Shown: one piece after another, positions 46,357-59,782 of the stretch
Layout of the letters: the number at the start of each line of letters is the position of its first letter
Numbering within the stretch: the first letter of the stretch is position 1
Assembly: GCA_010015655.1 (NCBI GenBank)
Contig: ML976736.1
Location: forward strand, 114,284 to 178,283
Direction: 5' to 3'
Length of the DNA stretch: 64,000 bases
Source: Bimuria novae-zelandiae CBS 107.79
Lineage: Eukaryota; Ascomycota; Dothideomycetes; Pleosporales; Didymosphaeriaceae
Translations under genes and position numbers: made by a program
The notes under the pieces: generated by a model
Told to the model about the DNA's origin: nothing
Databases searched by the model: none
The model's input: only the letters and a program-made list of their open reading frames with translations

Positions 46357-48490
46357 CCGTGTTTTATCAGATGACGCACGGGCATCACTTGGCGCACGAT
46401 TTCCGGATGCCCACACCCACTGCTTTTGAGGCTGTAGAGCTCTATATAAGAGCTATTATCGCGAGATTTTCTAGTGGAGAGGTCTATGGAGCTTGAACAA
46501 TTGATTGCTTATAATAATTTACATGCGAAACCTCTGTAGGAGGCGTATATTTCTTGTGCGCGTGCTAGGGCCGGGTGTAGGCTCCTTATTAATAATAGAA
46601 GAGAAATCGACCTTAGTAATATTAGGCGCTTTATATAGACGAGATAGAGTAGTAAAAGCAATTAGCTAACGTCTTATACCCCTTTAGAATAATTATATAT
46701 CTTTTTAGAGTTATTTTTTGGCCTTGCGTGTAATACGTGCTTCTTTACGCGCAGTAGCCTTGCTACGCTACTCCTAGAGGCAGATTTCTTTGGCGGCAAG
46801 CCTTATACGCTTCCTCTCCTCAAGCATGGCTTATTTCTGTTCTTTCTGCTGCTTTTGTAGAGCAAGTTTCTCCTCCTTCTGTTATTGTTATAACTGCTTG
46901 TCGGCATCCTTCTGCGCCTGCCTATCTCGGGCGTCTTAGACTTTAGCGGGCGACCAGAGAACAGCGCCTCTATTATACTCTAGCGGTGCTTTAAGTAGTA
47001 AAGGCTTGCTACGCTGTCGCCGCTTTCTCTTATTAATAAGAGCTTTTTTAAGGTAGTTATTTTCGTGCTAGAGAAGCTACTTCTACACAGCTATATAATA
47101 GATTGTCTAAGAGAGCTACTACAAGTGTTTAAAATAGGTATTTTTAATAACCTCGCGTAGCAAGCGCTCTATCTTTCTCTAATTTAAAGCGCTAAGTACT
47201 AACAAGCTGCTCTTAAAGGATAATAGCCTCTCTACTTTCGCCTTTTAAAACTTTTATAACACTACCTCTACGTTTAATAGTGAGAGGCCAGTGACCTTAA
47301 AGGACTTAATAATTATCTTATATTTAAACGCTATATTCCAGGCGCGATAGAACATGCGGAAGAAGTCGCGCTTTATAATAGAGGTAAGGCCTTAATAGCT
47401 ATACATAAAGTCTAAGAGCTTGGTGGAGTATACGCTAGAGAGAGGCTTAAAGAGGTAAACGTTAAGTGGCTAGAGAGTATAGGTAGCGTGAGGAGAAAAG
47501 ATGGCTAGGAGAATTTAATTCTTATTATAATACTTAATAAATTCTATCGTTATATAGGAGCCGTGGCTATTAAGGATAAGGAGACGCTAAGAGCGACGCG
47601 CCTTTGCCTTTATCTTGCGATTAAACACTTATTTTAGCTATTATATGCTAATCTTGTTGTTCGTCCATCCACTAGCTAAGGAAGTAAAGAAACAGTTATG
47701 CTCTTGTAGGTCAAAATCTTAAAGCTATAAGTCCTGTATATTACTAAAAATAGCCTAGTAAATTAAGGTTAGCGTAAGAGCACTGCCGTCGGCGTAAATA
47801 TATATAATTATTATTATCTACTCTCTATTGCTATCTTGTATAACTTGCTTTACTCCGCTATCTTTATATCTTCGGCGGGAGAAGATGCGCTTTATCTTTA
47901 ATAGTACCCTAATTAAGAAGCCTTTTTTGTCTATATTATATATATGTTACGGTTCTACGTTATACTGTTCGATCTTCTGCGCTAAAAGCTTAAAGTAGAG
48001 GCTATATTTAAATGCTAAATTAGCTTTATGCTGTGACGCGTCTATACCGGAGCTCTAATATAATATAAGGTTAATACGATGTTAAGCAATAAAGTAGTTA
48101 ACCTAGCATTTTCTAGCAGTTCTTCTAGCTATTTCTAAGGCGAAATTCTATATTATTTATCTTGTAGGCGGTAGACCTCGTTAGTAAAGGTTATTAATAT
48201 AAATTATAAGAGCTTTCTCTTACGTAGTGTTAAGGAGGCGCATTATTGATTTGCTAAGCATAGGTGCCTTAAACCCCGTAGTAGCGCTTTAACAGCGTTG
48301 TTTAATTATAACTATACTTTTTTGTAACTATAGTGTAATTAGGTGTTTCTCTAGGATTCAGCGATTTCAGCGACTCTAACGCAGCCTCAATTGGGTCCAT
48401 ATTAGTGTAGTTATGAGAGGGTGAAGAAGTCGAAAATTTGGCGGTGAGCGTGCGCCAAGTGATGGCTGTGCGTCATCTGATAAAACACGG
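46357..48490 (-). mobile_element. Pogo-B: complete but RIP-mutated Pogo-like element
   Basis: Terminal inverted repeats start CCGTGTTTTATCAGATGAC at 46357 and are matched inverted to 48490. TA lies on both sides (46355-46356, 48491-48492). Length is 2134 bp, normal for a Pogo element. The sub-terminal sequence near 46425-46470 (TGTAGAGCTCTATAT) resembles the 3' end of Pogo-C inverted, so the two belong to one family. Confidence 0.9.
46690..48400 (-). pseudogene. Pogo-B transposase, RIP-mutated
   Basis: Minus-strand start ATG 48400 (MDPIEAALESLKSLN), then a helix-turn-helix with TTLLKRYYGV. DDE blocks follow: LLILNSHGSYITIEF (catalytic Asp changed to Asn), THATYTLQPLNVYLFKPL-like region near 47450, and FFRMFYRAWNIAFKYK near 47350. 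A Lys/Glu/Gln-rich tail lies near 46900-46700. Stops are frequent and of RIP type. Confidence 0.8.
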
Positions 48491-49332
48491 TATATACCGT
48501 GCCGAGACAGTCAGTGCGCAGAGACAGTTAATATGCGCCCCCTTAACATTAACGCGACGCAACTCTACTAATATAGATCTAATTAATACTGCGATTATAG
48601 CTATTGAATCGCTAGAACTAGGAGAAGATTTTACGTATACAGAAATTGCGAAAAGATTTAGTGTTGTACGCTCTACGTTGGCGCGCAGGCACTAACGCGT
48701 CACGCAGGCGCGCACACTCGCTAGCAAGAATTGCCAAAACCTCAACTATTAACAAGAGAAGGAGCTCCTATAGTATATACAGCATCTTACTAAGAGAGGT
48801 CTACCTCTTATACGTTAAATAATATAGAACTTCGCATTAATTATTACTAAAAAGAATATCTTTATATAATAAGTTAACGTGATTCACTACCAAGCGGGCC
48901 AACTTTGCTAAATATAGCCTACCTCTAGCTTATACTATAATGCTATTATAATATAACGCGTAATAACCTTATACTAAAAGTATACTATAGCTTAATATTT
49001 AAGCTATAATTAAAAATTATAATAAAAGTAAAAAATATATTATTATAGCCTTTAGCGTGCCTTAAATAATAGTATAATAATAATACTAAGGAGCTCTCTT
49101 TTAACGTAATTATAAGCCTAACTTAAAAAAGCTAACTAAGCTAGAGGAGGAGGCTTTAGTCTAATATATATTTAAGCTTAACTAGTAAGGAATAGGTGTA
49201 ATAAGGGATATAATTAAAAATATAGCTAATAATCTACTTACTAAGCGTAGTAAAGAGCCTATTAGTAAGTACTAAATAGACAGGCTTAAGACGCGTACGC
49301 TAGAAATTAAGCTTTAAAAAAGCTATTTATAT

Positions 49333-52300
49333 TATTACGGTCTAGAAGTCGACGGTGGGACGACGTGTCTTATGACGGCATCCGGGCCCCACCTCAGGCT
49401 TACGTAACGTCCCAGGCTGTTCCAGATGCCAAGACCATAGGACACCGTGGGACCACGTGACCCCGATCACGTAACGTCCCAGGAAATCCCATGGGATCCC
49501 ACGATGCCAGGATATGGGACATCGTGGGATTCTATAGGACAAGGAGGATATATATACAGGACAGTCTCCTTTATTATACTCTTTATAGTTAACTTATATA
49601 TCTTCTATGCAAGTACGTTCTCCTATATAGACTAATAATTATCTTACTTTATTATAAAATTAAATTATCTAGCCTCGCGCTAAGTGTCGCACTAATTTAT
49701 ACTATTAAATAATTTATAAAGTACTATAATACCTTACTACCTTAACTTAGATTAGAATAAAGTGTAAGCGCTTTATAACACTTTAACTACCCTATAGTAT
49801 AATAGTAGGACCTAGTTTAAGCCCTAGCACCTAAGGAAAAGACCTTAAAAAAGATAGTTATTAAATAAGTAGCTTAGATAGCATAGCTATAAAAAATTAT
49901 TAACTAGATAAGTAAGAAAATAAGTAAATAAGAAAATATAAAGCATTAACTAAAAGTCCTAAAGCCTAAACCTTACGCTAGAAAAGGTTACCTAGGAACG
50001 TTCTTAATATAAATAGAACTATTTATCCGCTACAACCTAAAAAAGTTTAATATAGAATAAGATAAGATCCTAGTTACTTGCATAAATATACAGGATAAGG
50101 TAGCTATATAGGCTAAACTAATAATTAATAACTTCCTTAAGAATAGTAAGGTAGAGGATTATAATTCGGACGCTACTAAAAATACTTTTAAAGACTAAAA
50201 GTCCTTTTATAAGACTATAAAAGGTATTAAGCTAAGATACGCCTCTAACGCCTACGCTAAAAGAAATTAGTAGTACTTTATACTCTAAAGTTTAAATAGA
50301 TAGTAGTAAAACTTAATAGATAGGGAGAAGCCCCTTTTATAATTACTTACTATAATAAATTAAAGGAATTAGTTAAAGATAAACTAGTCTATTAAGGAAA
50401 AGCAAATAACCTAGAAGAGCTTATTAATAATGCTATTAAAGTAGATAATCGCCTATATAAATAGAAGCTAGAAAAGTAGTAGAGCACCCGACTACTCTCT
50501 AGGAAGAAAAACAACGGCAGACCCGCGGGAAGAGACAGGGACGGAGATGTTATTATAACTAACAAAGCCCGATAGTACAAAAAGAAAAACGGCAAGGGAA
50601 AGCAGCTATACAAACCTAAAAAGGGCTACTAGGGCAGAAATGGCATCTCGCAGGAAGAACGAGAACGGAGGTTTAAGGATAAAGCTTGCCTCTAATATAG
50701 TAAATAGGGTCACTTCGCCAAGGATTGCGAAGGTTAGGAGACTAAGGTTAATACGACTAACCTCCTACAAGTAGCCATGGTCACCCTCACGCTAGTAGAA
50801 GACAACAAAGTGGATCTTACGCAGGAGATCCCAGAACTAGCAGAAGAAAAAGAGGAACGGAAAACCCTGCCTGAATACCAGATCTTCCAGCGACTGGCAG
50901 ACGACACTTGCTGGATGTGCAGCAGTACACAGCACCACTCGTCTTAGTGTGAGGCAAAGGTGGTCGTCCAAGGGGCGCACGCATGGGACGCCTATTAGCT
51001 AGCTAAGAAACTATAAGGACCCCTAAAGCATTTCCTATGCTAGATTATAGTAATAGAACAATATAAATACGCTAAGTGGTGGCAATGCACACAAAAAGGA
51101 TGCTAATAGTACTTTAAGGCTAAAGTTAAGGCCTCCTATCTTCTAGGAGGCTTAAAGTATTATAGGCTAAAGGAAAGCTAGTATAGCGTACTAAATAATT
51201 ACTATAAATATTTTTTAGTCTATTAGGCTAAGCACTATAAATAAAATAGCTAGTATTAATACTTTAATATTACCTATAAGCTATATAGGTAATAAAAGTT
51301 TAAAATAGGCTAGTTTCTTTAGGGCCTAAATCCTTAAGATACTAGCATAATAATAGGAAGCACGTAGCTAGGAAAAGATATAAACTACCTAATAATTAGA
51401 TAAGACTAATATAACCTATAGTATTTTATATACCTAAGCCTATAAGAAGAAGTAGCTTCCTCTAATAGTTACCTAAGATATAGTGTATTAGCCTAGAATA
51501 AATGCCTTACTCCGAATTACCTATAACATAGAAATTAGGGAGTATATAAATCTAATAGGATTAGTAAGAGCTACTTATTATATTAATAATAATATAAGTA
51601 GCACAAGGTTAAAGAAGTCTTAAAACTAGTCTAACTTAAGGGATAGATTTAAGAGGCAGAAGCCTTATAAGAGGTCTAAGACAAGTCTAAGAACTTAAAA
51701 AACTAGATTATTACTAGGCAACGAGCTATACTAGTAATAGTAAGATTATTATAGCTTATTAAGTAGACACTCGCCAAGTTAAAAAATACTTAATTAAAGA
51801 TATTATAGTGTATAGATATTATATTGTAGCACTTATAGACCTAGGGGCAAAAGCGTGCCTAATCGCCCTACGTATAGTTAAGAAATATAATATGCTATAT
51901 TATAATAAGAGGATACTACTATAAATAAGACTTGTAGACAGAACCTAATTGTAAAGATATAGTAATAGTTAGCTACGCCTTAAGACAGCGCTAGTATAAG
52001 TTAATAAAAGGGCCTAGAGAGCTAATATGTCTTTACTATTATAAAGATAAGAGATATTAAAGCTAGAATAATATAATCTATAAATAGACTAGATTAAATG
52101 GATAATCCTTTCCTAAAATCCCCTAGTAATAGCTTAGGCGAGCCCTAGCGGAAGGGAAACTCTCTAAAAACCTTAAGTAAAAAAGGAAAACTAACTATCT
52201 AAAATATAAGAAATATTAGTATATAAAATAGACAGGATCTTAAAACAACACCTAGGATAAATATACTATATATAGGTTTAAGAGGCTAAAATAGCCCCTA

Positions 52301-55300
52301 ATAACCTAGGTCTACTAGAAGAATACAAGGAACTCGTAGACCTGTTTAAAAAATACAATAAAACTATCTTACCTAAACATAAAGAGTAGGATTACAAAAT
52401 ACTACTAGTAAAGGGAGCTCAGCTATAGCTAAAACGCCTAAGGCCCCTTACCTATAAATAAAAAAAAGAGCTAAAGGAGCTAATATAGAAGAATTTACGC
52501 TTAAGAAAGTAAAGACCTAGTTAAAGCCTTATAGCCTTCCCTATACTCTTTATTCGTAAAAAAGACGATAGGCTATGACTCTATATAGACTATAAATAGC
52601 TAAACGCCATTATAGTTAAAAACTACTACCTATTACCCTTAATAATAGAGCTTATAGATTAACTTCGAGGAGCGAAGTAGTTTACAAAATTTAATATTTA
52701 GGATAGATTCTATAAGATTTAAATTATAAAAAGCTATAAGTAGAAAATAGCTTTCCGCACGCGATATAGGCTTTTTAAATATATAATTATGCTAATAAAG
52801 CTAATTAACGCACTATTAACCTTTTAGAAGCTTATAAATTAAGTATTATATAAATACTTAAACGTATTCTGCACGGCATACCTCGATGATATATTAATAT
52901 ACTTAAGCAGAACACTAGAAGAACACAAGGAACATGTTCGTAAGGTATTATAAAAGTTATAAGAGTATAGATTACTTTTACACCCTAAGAAATACTAATT
53001 CCACGTCACGGAAATAGAATATCTGGGATTTAGAATATCCTAGGAAGGTGTTAAAATAGCCCTAAAAAAGATTATAATAATAAAAGAATAGTTACTACTA
53101 AAATTAGTAAAAAATATTTAATTCTTTTTAGGCTTTACTAACTTCTATTGCAAATTTATTAGGAACTATTCTAAGGTTACTACTCTACTAACAGTACTTA
53201 CGAAGTTAGGAAAATAGCGACCTCTATAAGAGGTAGAGAAAAAAGCCTTTAAATAGCTAAAGCGCCTATTCCTAATGGCACCCCTGCTATAGATATACGA
53301 CCTAGAGCGACAATATTATATCTACACAGACATATTAGAATATGCGCTAGAGGCCGTACTACTATAAAAATATAATAACAAAAAGTAAAGACTAGTCTTT
53401 TATTACGTAAAAAAGCTTTTAGGAGTAGAGCTTAACTATAAGATCTATAATAAAGAACTACTAATAATTATTAACTATTTTAAGTAATAGAAAGTATAGC
53501 TTAAGAGAGCTAAGCACTAGATAGAGGTATTCTTTAATTACTTTAATTTAATACGCTTTATAACGACTAAGAAGCTTAACTAGTAATAGGCTAAATAGTC
53601 TAAATAAATAGTAAAATTTAACTTTTATATTATATATCTACTAAGAAACGTAAATACTATAGTAAACGCACTTAGTAAATAATTAGATCTTATAAAAATA
53701 ATAATAGAGGTAACTACGTTGTAATCTTAACCTATGCGAAGGACAGAACCCTTTACTATAATAAAATATAACTTACGCTAGCACTAGAAGTGCGACGCGT
53801 AGATTTTACCTATTATAGACTAGTCGTAGATAGGATACAGGATTATAATAGGCTTATAGACAAGGATCGCCAAATATACGATTTTTACTAAGCTATAAAA
53901 ATAGTAGCACGAGACTATTAAAACTATATTTAAATTAGTAAGTAAGTAGTTCCGCTACTAATTAAAAAGTTATATAAGAATAAAGACTAGAGACACCTAG
54001 AGATTACTAAAATAACGCGTTATATTATAAATAAATATGCTATCCCTAGGCTACGCCAGGTAGTATAAAAGGTACTAAATAATTATTTAGCCTATTATAA
54101 GAATAAGTTTAAGAGACATAAGCCCTATAGTCTCTTATAGCTACTATAGCCACCCCTAAGACTATAGTCTAGTATAGCTATAGACTTTATTGTAAAGCTA
54201 CTAGCATTACTAGCACTAAGAAATAAGAATCCCTATAACTTAATTTTAGTTATAATCTATTAACTTACTAAGGAGTTAAGGTTTATGCTAATTAAAAAAG
54301 CTATATTAGCAAAAAAAATTAGTCTATATAGTAAAATAAAAACTAATATTACAGGTTAAATAACTAGATAAGTTTATTACAAACCGGGCTAAGATATTTA
54401 TATTATTATATTAAACTACGTTTATAGCTAAATTAGGAATTAAGCATAAGCTTATAACAAGTTTCCACCTTAAGATAAATAGCTAAATAAAGTAAATAAA
54501 CTAGACGTTAGAATAATATCTCCAGATGTATATAAATAAGCTTTAAAATAACTAGGTTAAGCTATTACTAATAGCCTAGCTAGCATATAATAGTGCAAGG
54601 TCGGCAACTACAGGGTACTCGCCATACTATGCCAACCACGGGTGTGAGCCGACAACTCACCAGGACCCGTTAGACATCTAGAGCGTTGCAAAGAACGTAG
54701 CTAATAAAGCCAAACTTATAAAAGGTCTGCACGAAATACTATATAAAAATATCGCATAACGTAATAAGCAAACAGCGCGATAAGTAAATAAGAAAAGAAT
54801 TATAAAACTAACTTTTAAGAAGGGGGATAGAGTCCTCTTATAAAAAAAATTTTAAGATAAAAAGGCTAAGTACAAAGTTAAATAATCTTTATAAAAGACT
54901 ATTTGAGGTTTAAAAAGTTAGAGGACTAATAAGTTTTAAACTATAGTTACTTATAAATACACGAATACACCTAGTCTTTTATAAATTATTACTAGAACTA
55001 TAACTACCAAACGCCGAGCTAGAAATATAACTTAAACTTAAAAATAAAAAGTATAAGGTTAAAGTAATTAAGAATCTATAAAAGATTAGACGTTAGCATA
55101 AGTACTTAGTAAAATAAAAAGGATAGCTAAAGGACTATAATATATAAAAACTAGTAAGAAATCTTACTAACTATAAAAAGGCCTTAGAGAAGTTTTACTA
55201 AGAATATCTAAAGAAGCTAAAGCTAAGGATTTAGAGTTATTAGGGTTAAAAGGTAAAGGAAAGACAGCCTAATCTAAAGTAATAGTACTTATTATAAGGC

Positions 55301-56232
55301 CCTCTTTTAGTTAGGTAACGTTTTAGCCTAACGCTTTTAGCCCCTTAAGACGCTTAATCTCCTTAATAAATTTTATTAAGTTAGTAAGGAGCTTTCCTTT
55401 ACGCTTCTTAAGTAAACGCTTTTACTTTAGTAACTTTTTCCTTTTATTATAAGTAGTTTAAAGGGCTACTATAGCTACTTTTTTTTAATTACTATTGCCT
55501 TTTCTAGGCGCTTAAGCATATCTATCTTAGAATTAATTAAGGAAAAATTTAAAACTATAAGTTCTATTAGCTTATATTTTATAACTCTATTCTTATAATA
55601 GTGACTATAATACGTTTTAAAAAAAATAGCTTATAGGTTAAGCCCTTCTTCGCGTAGTACTTGAAGGACACTATAGTAATCTAACTAATTAAATTTATTT
55701 AATCTTTAATAGAATAATAATAGAAGATACTTTAAGAGGATATTAGCTACTGCATAGGAACATGCACAGGAAGGAGAAGGATAGTGTTACAGTCTAGAAG
55801 TTAATAATGGGACGACGAGTCTTATAATAGCATCCAGGCCCCACCTCAGGCTTACGTAACGTCCCAGGTTGTTCCAGACGCCAAGACCATAGGACACCAT
55901 GGGACCACGTGACCCCGATCACGTGACGTCCTAGGAAATCCCATGGGATCCTACGATGCCAGGATATGGGACATCGTAGGATTCTATGGGACAAGGAGGA
56001 TATATATATAAGACAGTTTCCTTTATTATGCTCCTTATAGTTAACTTATATATCTTTTATGCGAGTACGTTCTCCTATATAAACTAATAGTTATCTTACT
56101 TTACTATAAAATTAAATTATCTAGCCTTACGCTAAGTGTCGCACTACCTTATACTACTAAATAATCTATAAAGCACTACGATACCTTACCGCCCTAACCC
56201 GAATTAGAACAAGGTGTGAGCGCTTTATAACA
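49333..56232 (+). mobile_element. Gypsy LTR retrotransposon, full length (6.9 kb), RIP-mutated
   Basis: LTRs of 448 bp lie at 49333-49780 and 55785-56232 (3' copy starts TGTTACAGTCTAGAAG, both end TTTATAACA). The duplication TATAT is at 49328-49332 and 56233-56237. Coding remnants are in Gypsy order: Gag with zinc knuckle, protease, reverse transcriptase, RNase H, integrase. It is inserted within the Pogo-C transposase. Confidence 0.95.
49800..55260 (+). pseudogene. Gypsy gag-pol remnant
   Basis: The Gag zinc knuckle is at 50697-50728 (C-L-.-Y-S-K-.-G-H-F-A-K-D-C; the second Cys is now Tyr). The reverse transcriptase motif YLDD is at 52879-52890, followed by YLGFRIS-like sequence near 53020. 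RNase H is around 53300-53500, and integrase and a chromo-type tail lie toward 55200. The GC-rich patch 50740-50990 is less mutated than the rest. No intact frame survives. Confidence 0.8.
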
Positions 56233-57539
56233 TATATAATTATTAATAAGTTTTAAATAAATATTTACGCGTTATAACGTCCTAGTTTCAGCTAGTTACT
56301 AATACTAAAGCTAAGTATAGTATTACTAAGAATAATATATATAACTTTAATAAGAAAGGCTTTATAATAGGGGTAATATAAGGTTAGATAGTCTTTACAG
56401 GCTCTAAAAAGTAAAGTAACCTAAAAAAGATTTAACTTAATAATTATAAATAAGTTATTAATATTGAAAGAGTTAGCGCTAAAGACTAGGCTTTAATACT
56501 TTTTTTTTTTTTGTAAGGTCTTAATTACGTTCTAGTTTTATAATCTACCCTAAGACTAAGTTATTAAAGTTAGTCTTAATAGCTAAATATTAAATAAGAT
56601 TAGCCTTACTTAACTAAAATATTTTAATACTTATACTAAGGCGCGTAGTATAGGTGTATACTAGCTACTAATTATAAATAGTTATAAAAGCTACTACTTA
56701 CACGAATTCTATAAATACTATAAGGAAGAGAAGATTATTATTTTCTATATACTTCTATACTTATTACACCTCTTATAGCTACTTAATATAGGTTGTTTTT
56801 CGCCTTTAAAGCGGGCGTAGAGTAATAAGATTAGTAGCTGAGAATAGTATAGCACTAAGTAAATTAAGGAGACCTTTCTACTAGCTTTTAAAGTAGCTTT
56901 TAAGAAGGCAATAATAAAGGCGGATATCTACGCAGGCTTTAGAGGCGCTAGATTAGTCCTACACGACCTAGAGGTGGTGTTATTAAGACTTAATATGGTT
57001 CTTCGTACGCCAACTCCACCTAATGCAGAGGACACTCTATAGGAATTAAAAACACTAAGTAATCTCTGTAAGTTAAAGTCTTAGTTAACACTAGTTTATA
57101 AGCGTATATAAAAGTATAGAGATTTGCTAGTTTCTCTACTTTTTAGATCTATTAAGTAGCTTAATAAAGATATTATATTAATAGGGTATAAAATAGTATT
57201 AATATAATAAAAAATAGTAAGGCTTTATAAGGTAGTAAAAATAGTAATAAAAGTAAAAAGTTAAAAAAGGAAGTATATTTAGGCAGCTAAATACTTATAG
57301 TAAAAAAGGTAGTTAATTTAATAGCTAAAAAGAATAGTAGTAAGTAAATAAAAAGTAAAAAGCCTATAAAGAGGGTGCGTAGGTAGAGGCGTTATAAATA
57401 TTATAGTAAAACTAATTACAACGCTTGCACCTGCGTAGTAGGAATTATAAATATATTTAATATTAATAAGTCTAAAAAGTATTTTTATATTTTATAAATT
57501 ATAATAAATTATAGTAATATTATAGGAGGCGCTTCGTAA

Positions 57540-59090
57540 TGGACTAACTTTTAAAAAGTAGCCCGCTTGGTGGGATTGGCCCCCTTGATGGTGAACCACG
57601 TTAATTATCTTATTAGGCGCTACTACGACTCCTTAATTGCATAATAAATAATTAGGCTTAATAGTAATTACTATAACGCTAATTTAGAGGTAAAATATAA
57701 ATTTTACTTTAAGCTTTTTTATAAAAAAATTTTATAAAGTATAGCGTAGAGCCTTAGTATATATATAATATAGATAAGAAAAGCTTCCTCCTTAGTATTA
57801 TTGACTAATTAAAAAAATCTATAATAGGCCTTTATATAAGAATCGCCAAGTTAGGTAGGCTATATAGGATAGTAGTTAAGAGTAAACCTTACTTATTACA
57901 TGTATATGCGCTAATAGATCTATTATTAATTTATTATTAATTTATTAATCTAACGCTAAGAGCCTATAATTAAGCTAAGTAAAAGAAATTAATTTTTAAT
58001 ACTATATTGTCTTTATTACTTTGTCTCCCTCTAGCGAATTAAATAATTAGATAGGCGTTTAATAGCTTTAATAGGTATTTAATTCCTATATAAGTAAAAA
58101 AGGTAAAAAGAGTTTATAAGTATATTACCTTCTAATTTTAAATAACTATAGATTTTATTAACTACTATAACTAGAATAGGATCCTCCTAGCTATATTTCC
58201 CCCTTATTTAACGTATATATTTTTAAGTCTCTCTTAATTATCTATTTTAACGAGTTTAACGCCTATCTCTATAAGGGCTAAAAACTATTAATAGTTATTA
58301 AAAAAAACCCCTTTATACTCTTCTAGAGTGTCTAAACTATATTAGTTACGCTATAAGTAATTATTAAGGCTTTTAAGTATATAGGTATCTAACTACTAGA
58401 TCCTATACCTATTTTTAAGTAATTTATTAGGGAGCTCTCTTTAGAGATAAGATTATAAAAAAGTTCTATATTAGTACTTAATGCATTAAATTAGTGTAAA
58501 ACAAAGCAATTATTACGCTTTACTATTAAAGATATTATAATTAAGGGGTTACGCAAGCTTAGCTAGATAATATACCTAATTTTTATATAAAAGTAACTCT
58601 TAAAGTATAAGGTAAAGGGCTTTTACGAAGCTTTTATAAACTAGAAATAGCGTTAAATAAAAGGTAAGACTCTGCCCTTCAAGTAACTTAAGGAATAGTA
58701 TAAAAAAACTATTTTTTAATTACTTACTTAAGTATAAAGAGTGCGCGATTTTTTTAGTTACAAAAAGGTATAAAATAAAAAGCTATAACTCTAAAAAGCT
58801 TAATAACAAGAGATTTATATAGCTAGTAGATAGCTTAAAGCTTATTTACTATAAAAGAAGCGTATTACGTAGGTAGTAATTAAAAATATACGCGCTAAGG
58901 AGAAAGCTAATCTAATTATTAAATAATACCTTTATTAATAGACTTATAAGACTTAATAGTAACTTTAAAAATAGCTTAAATTTACCTAAAAGAGAAGCTA
59001 AAAAGCCTTAAAATTTACTAGGAAAGTTATAAAGCGAAAAAAATCTATGCTAGCACGTATAAGCGTTAATATAGTAGTATTTACGCTATT
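57540..59090 (+). pseudogene. Third Pogo-like transposase (Pogo-D), strongly RIP-mutated
   Basis: After stops are ignored, the plus strand reads a DDE half (near 58130-58200, a N-Y-Y/RILLAIFPP-like block; NEFNAYLYKG near 58255; IIKAFKYIGIQLLDP-like near 58365). A C-terminal part follows (RVRDFFSYKKV near 58740; AYLL.KKRIT.V near 58840; KVIKRKKSMLARI near 59030). The order resembles Pogo transposases. Ends were not resolved. It lies downstream of the Pogo-C tail and inside its terminal repeats, so it is nested. Confidence 0.55.
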
Positions 59091-59559
59091 TGTTACGAGC
59101 TTAAGGAACTTAGACTATAGCACTACTATAACTAAAGATAGGTAGGGGGAGGTAAATAATACTATACTATAGCTTGCTTGCAAGGACTCGCGGGACTACT
59201 TAGGTTAGTAAGGATTATATAATTACGATTTGCTAAAAACTAGCTTTAATACTGGATTAAAAGTAATCTGCTAAGGAAGAGGAGAATTGTTAAATTACTT
59301 AAAAAAAAAACAAAGAAATAAACTAATATATAGTATAATAATTCTCCTATTATTATTTCTTTTTTATAGTTAACTTATATATCTTCTGTACGAGTACGTT
59401 CTCTTATATAGACTAATAGTTATCTTATTTTTATAAGATTAGATTATATAGCCACGCGCTACGTTATCGTATTAATTTATACTACTTAATAATTTATAAA
59501 ACGCTTTATTACCTTACTGCCTTAACCTAGACTGGACTAAGCGAGAGCACCTTATAACA
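59091..59559 (+). repeat. Solo LTR of a second Gypsy family (469 bp)
   Basis: Begins TGTTACGAGCTTAAGG and ends CCTTATAACA, with duplication CTATT at 59086-59090 and 59560-59564. Its 3' half is close to the LTR of the Gypsy element at 49333 (AGTTAACTTATATATCTTCT and onward), while the 5' half is unrelated. Confidence 0.85.
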
Positions 59560-59782
59560 CTATTAATACTATTATTGCGTAGTAGCTATCTAGTTAGAAT
59601 ACTAAGTAAATATCTATAATCTTATTATAAAGAGATTATCTACAGCTCTATATAACCTTAACTCCAAAAAACCTCGCGATAATAGCTTTCATGTAGAGCT
59701 CTGTAGCCTTAAGTTGCTGGCGGCGCGATTATGTTGGGGCGCGCATTGACTGTCTCTGCGCGCTGACTGTCTCGACACGGTA

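Larger units (their letters stand above)
48560..57500 (+). pseudogene. Pogo-C transposase, split by the Gypsy element
   Basis: The N-terminal part is at about 48580-48910: IAIESLELGEDFTYTEIAKR and VVRSTLARRH with the Tc5-type helix-turn-helix after it. The reading resumes at about 56300 with NIYNFNKKGFIIGVI-like sequence. Then come GCFSPLKRA near 56800, FRGARLVLHDLEVVLLRL near 56935-56990 and VLRTPTPPNAEDTL near 57005, and a basic tail by about 57360. The domain order is that of Pogo transposases. Stops of RIP type are frequent. Confidence 0.78.
48497..59780 (+). mobile_element. Pogo-C: Pogo-like element split by Gypsy, a Pogo-like copy and a solo LTR
   Basis: The left end is CCGTGCCGAGACAGTCAGTG at 48497 and the right end its inverted match at 59780. 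TA is at 48495-48496 and 59781-59782. Subtracting nested elements leaves a typical short Pogo element. Its left end is separated from the right end of Pogo-B by only six bases (TATATA). Confidence 0.85.

Noticed and set aside
49342..49542. 66-codon minus-strand frame, repeated at 55794-55994
   Set aside because: Both lie in the two Gypsy LTRs and are conserved only because the LTRs are copies.
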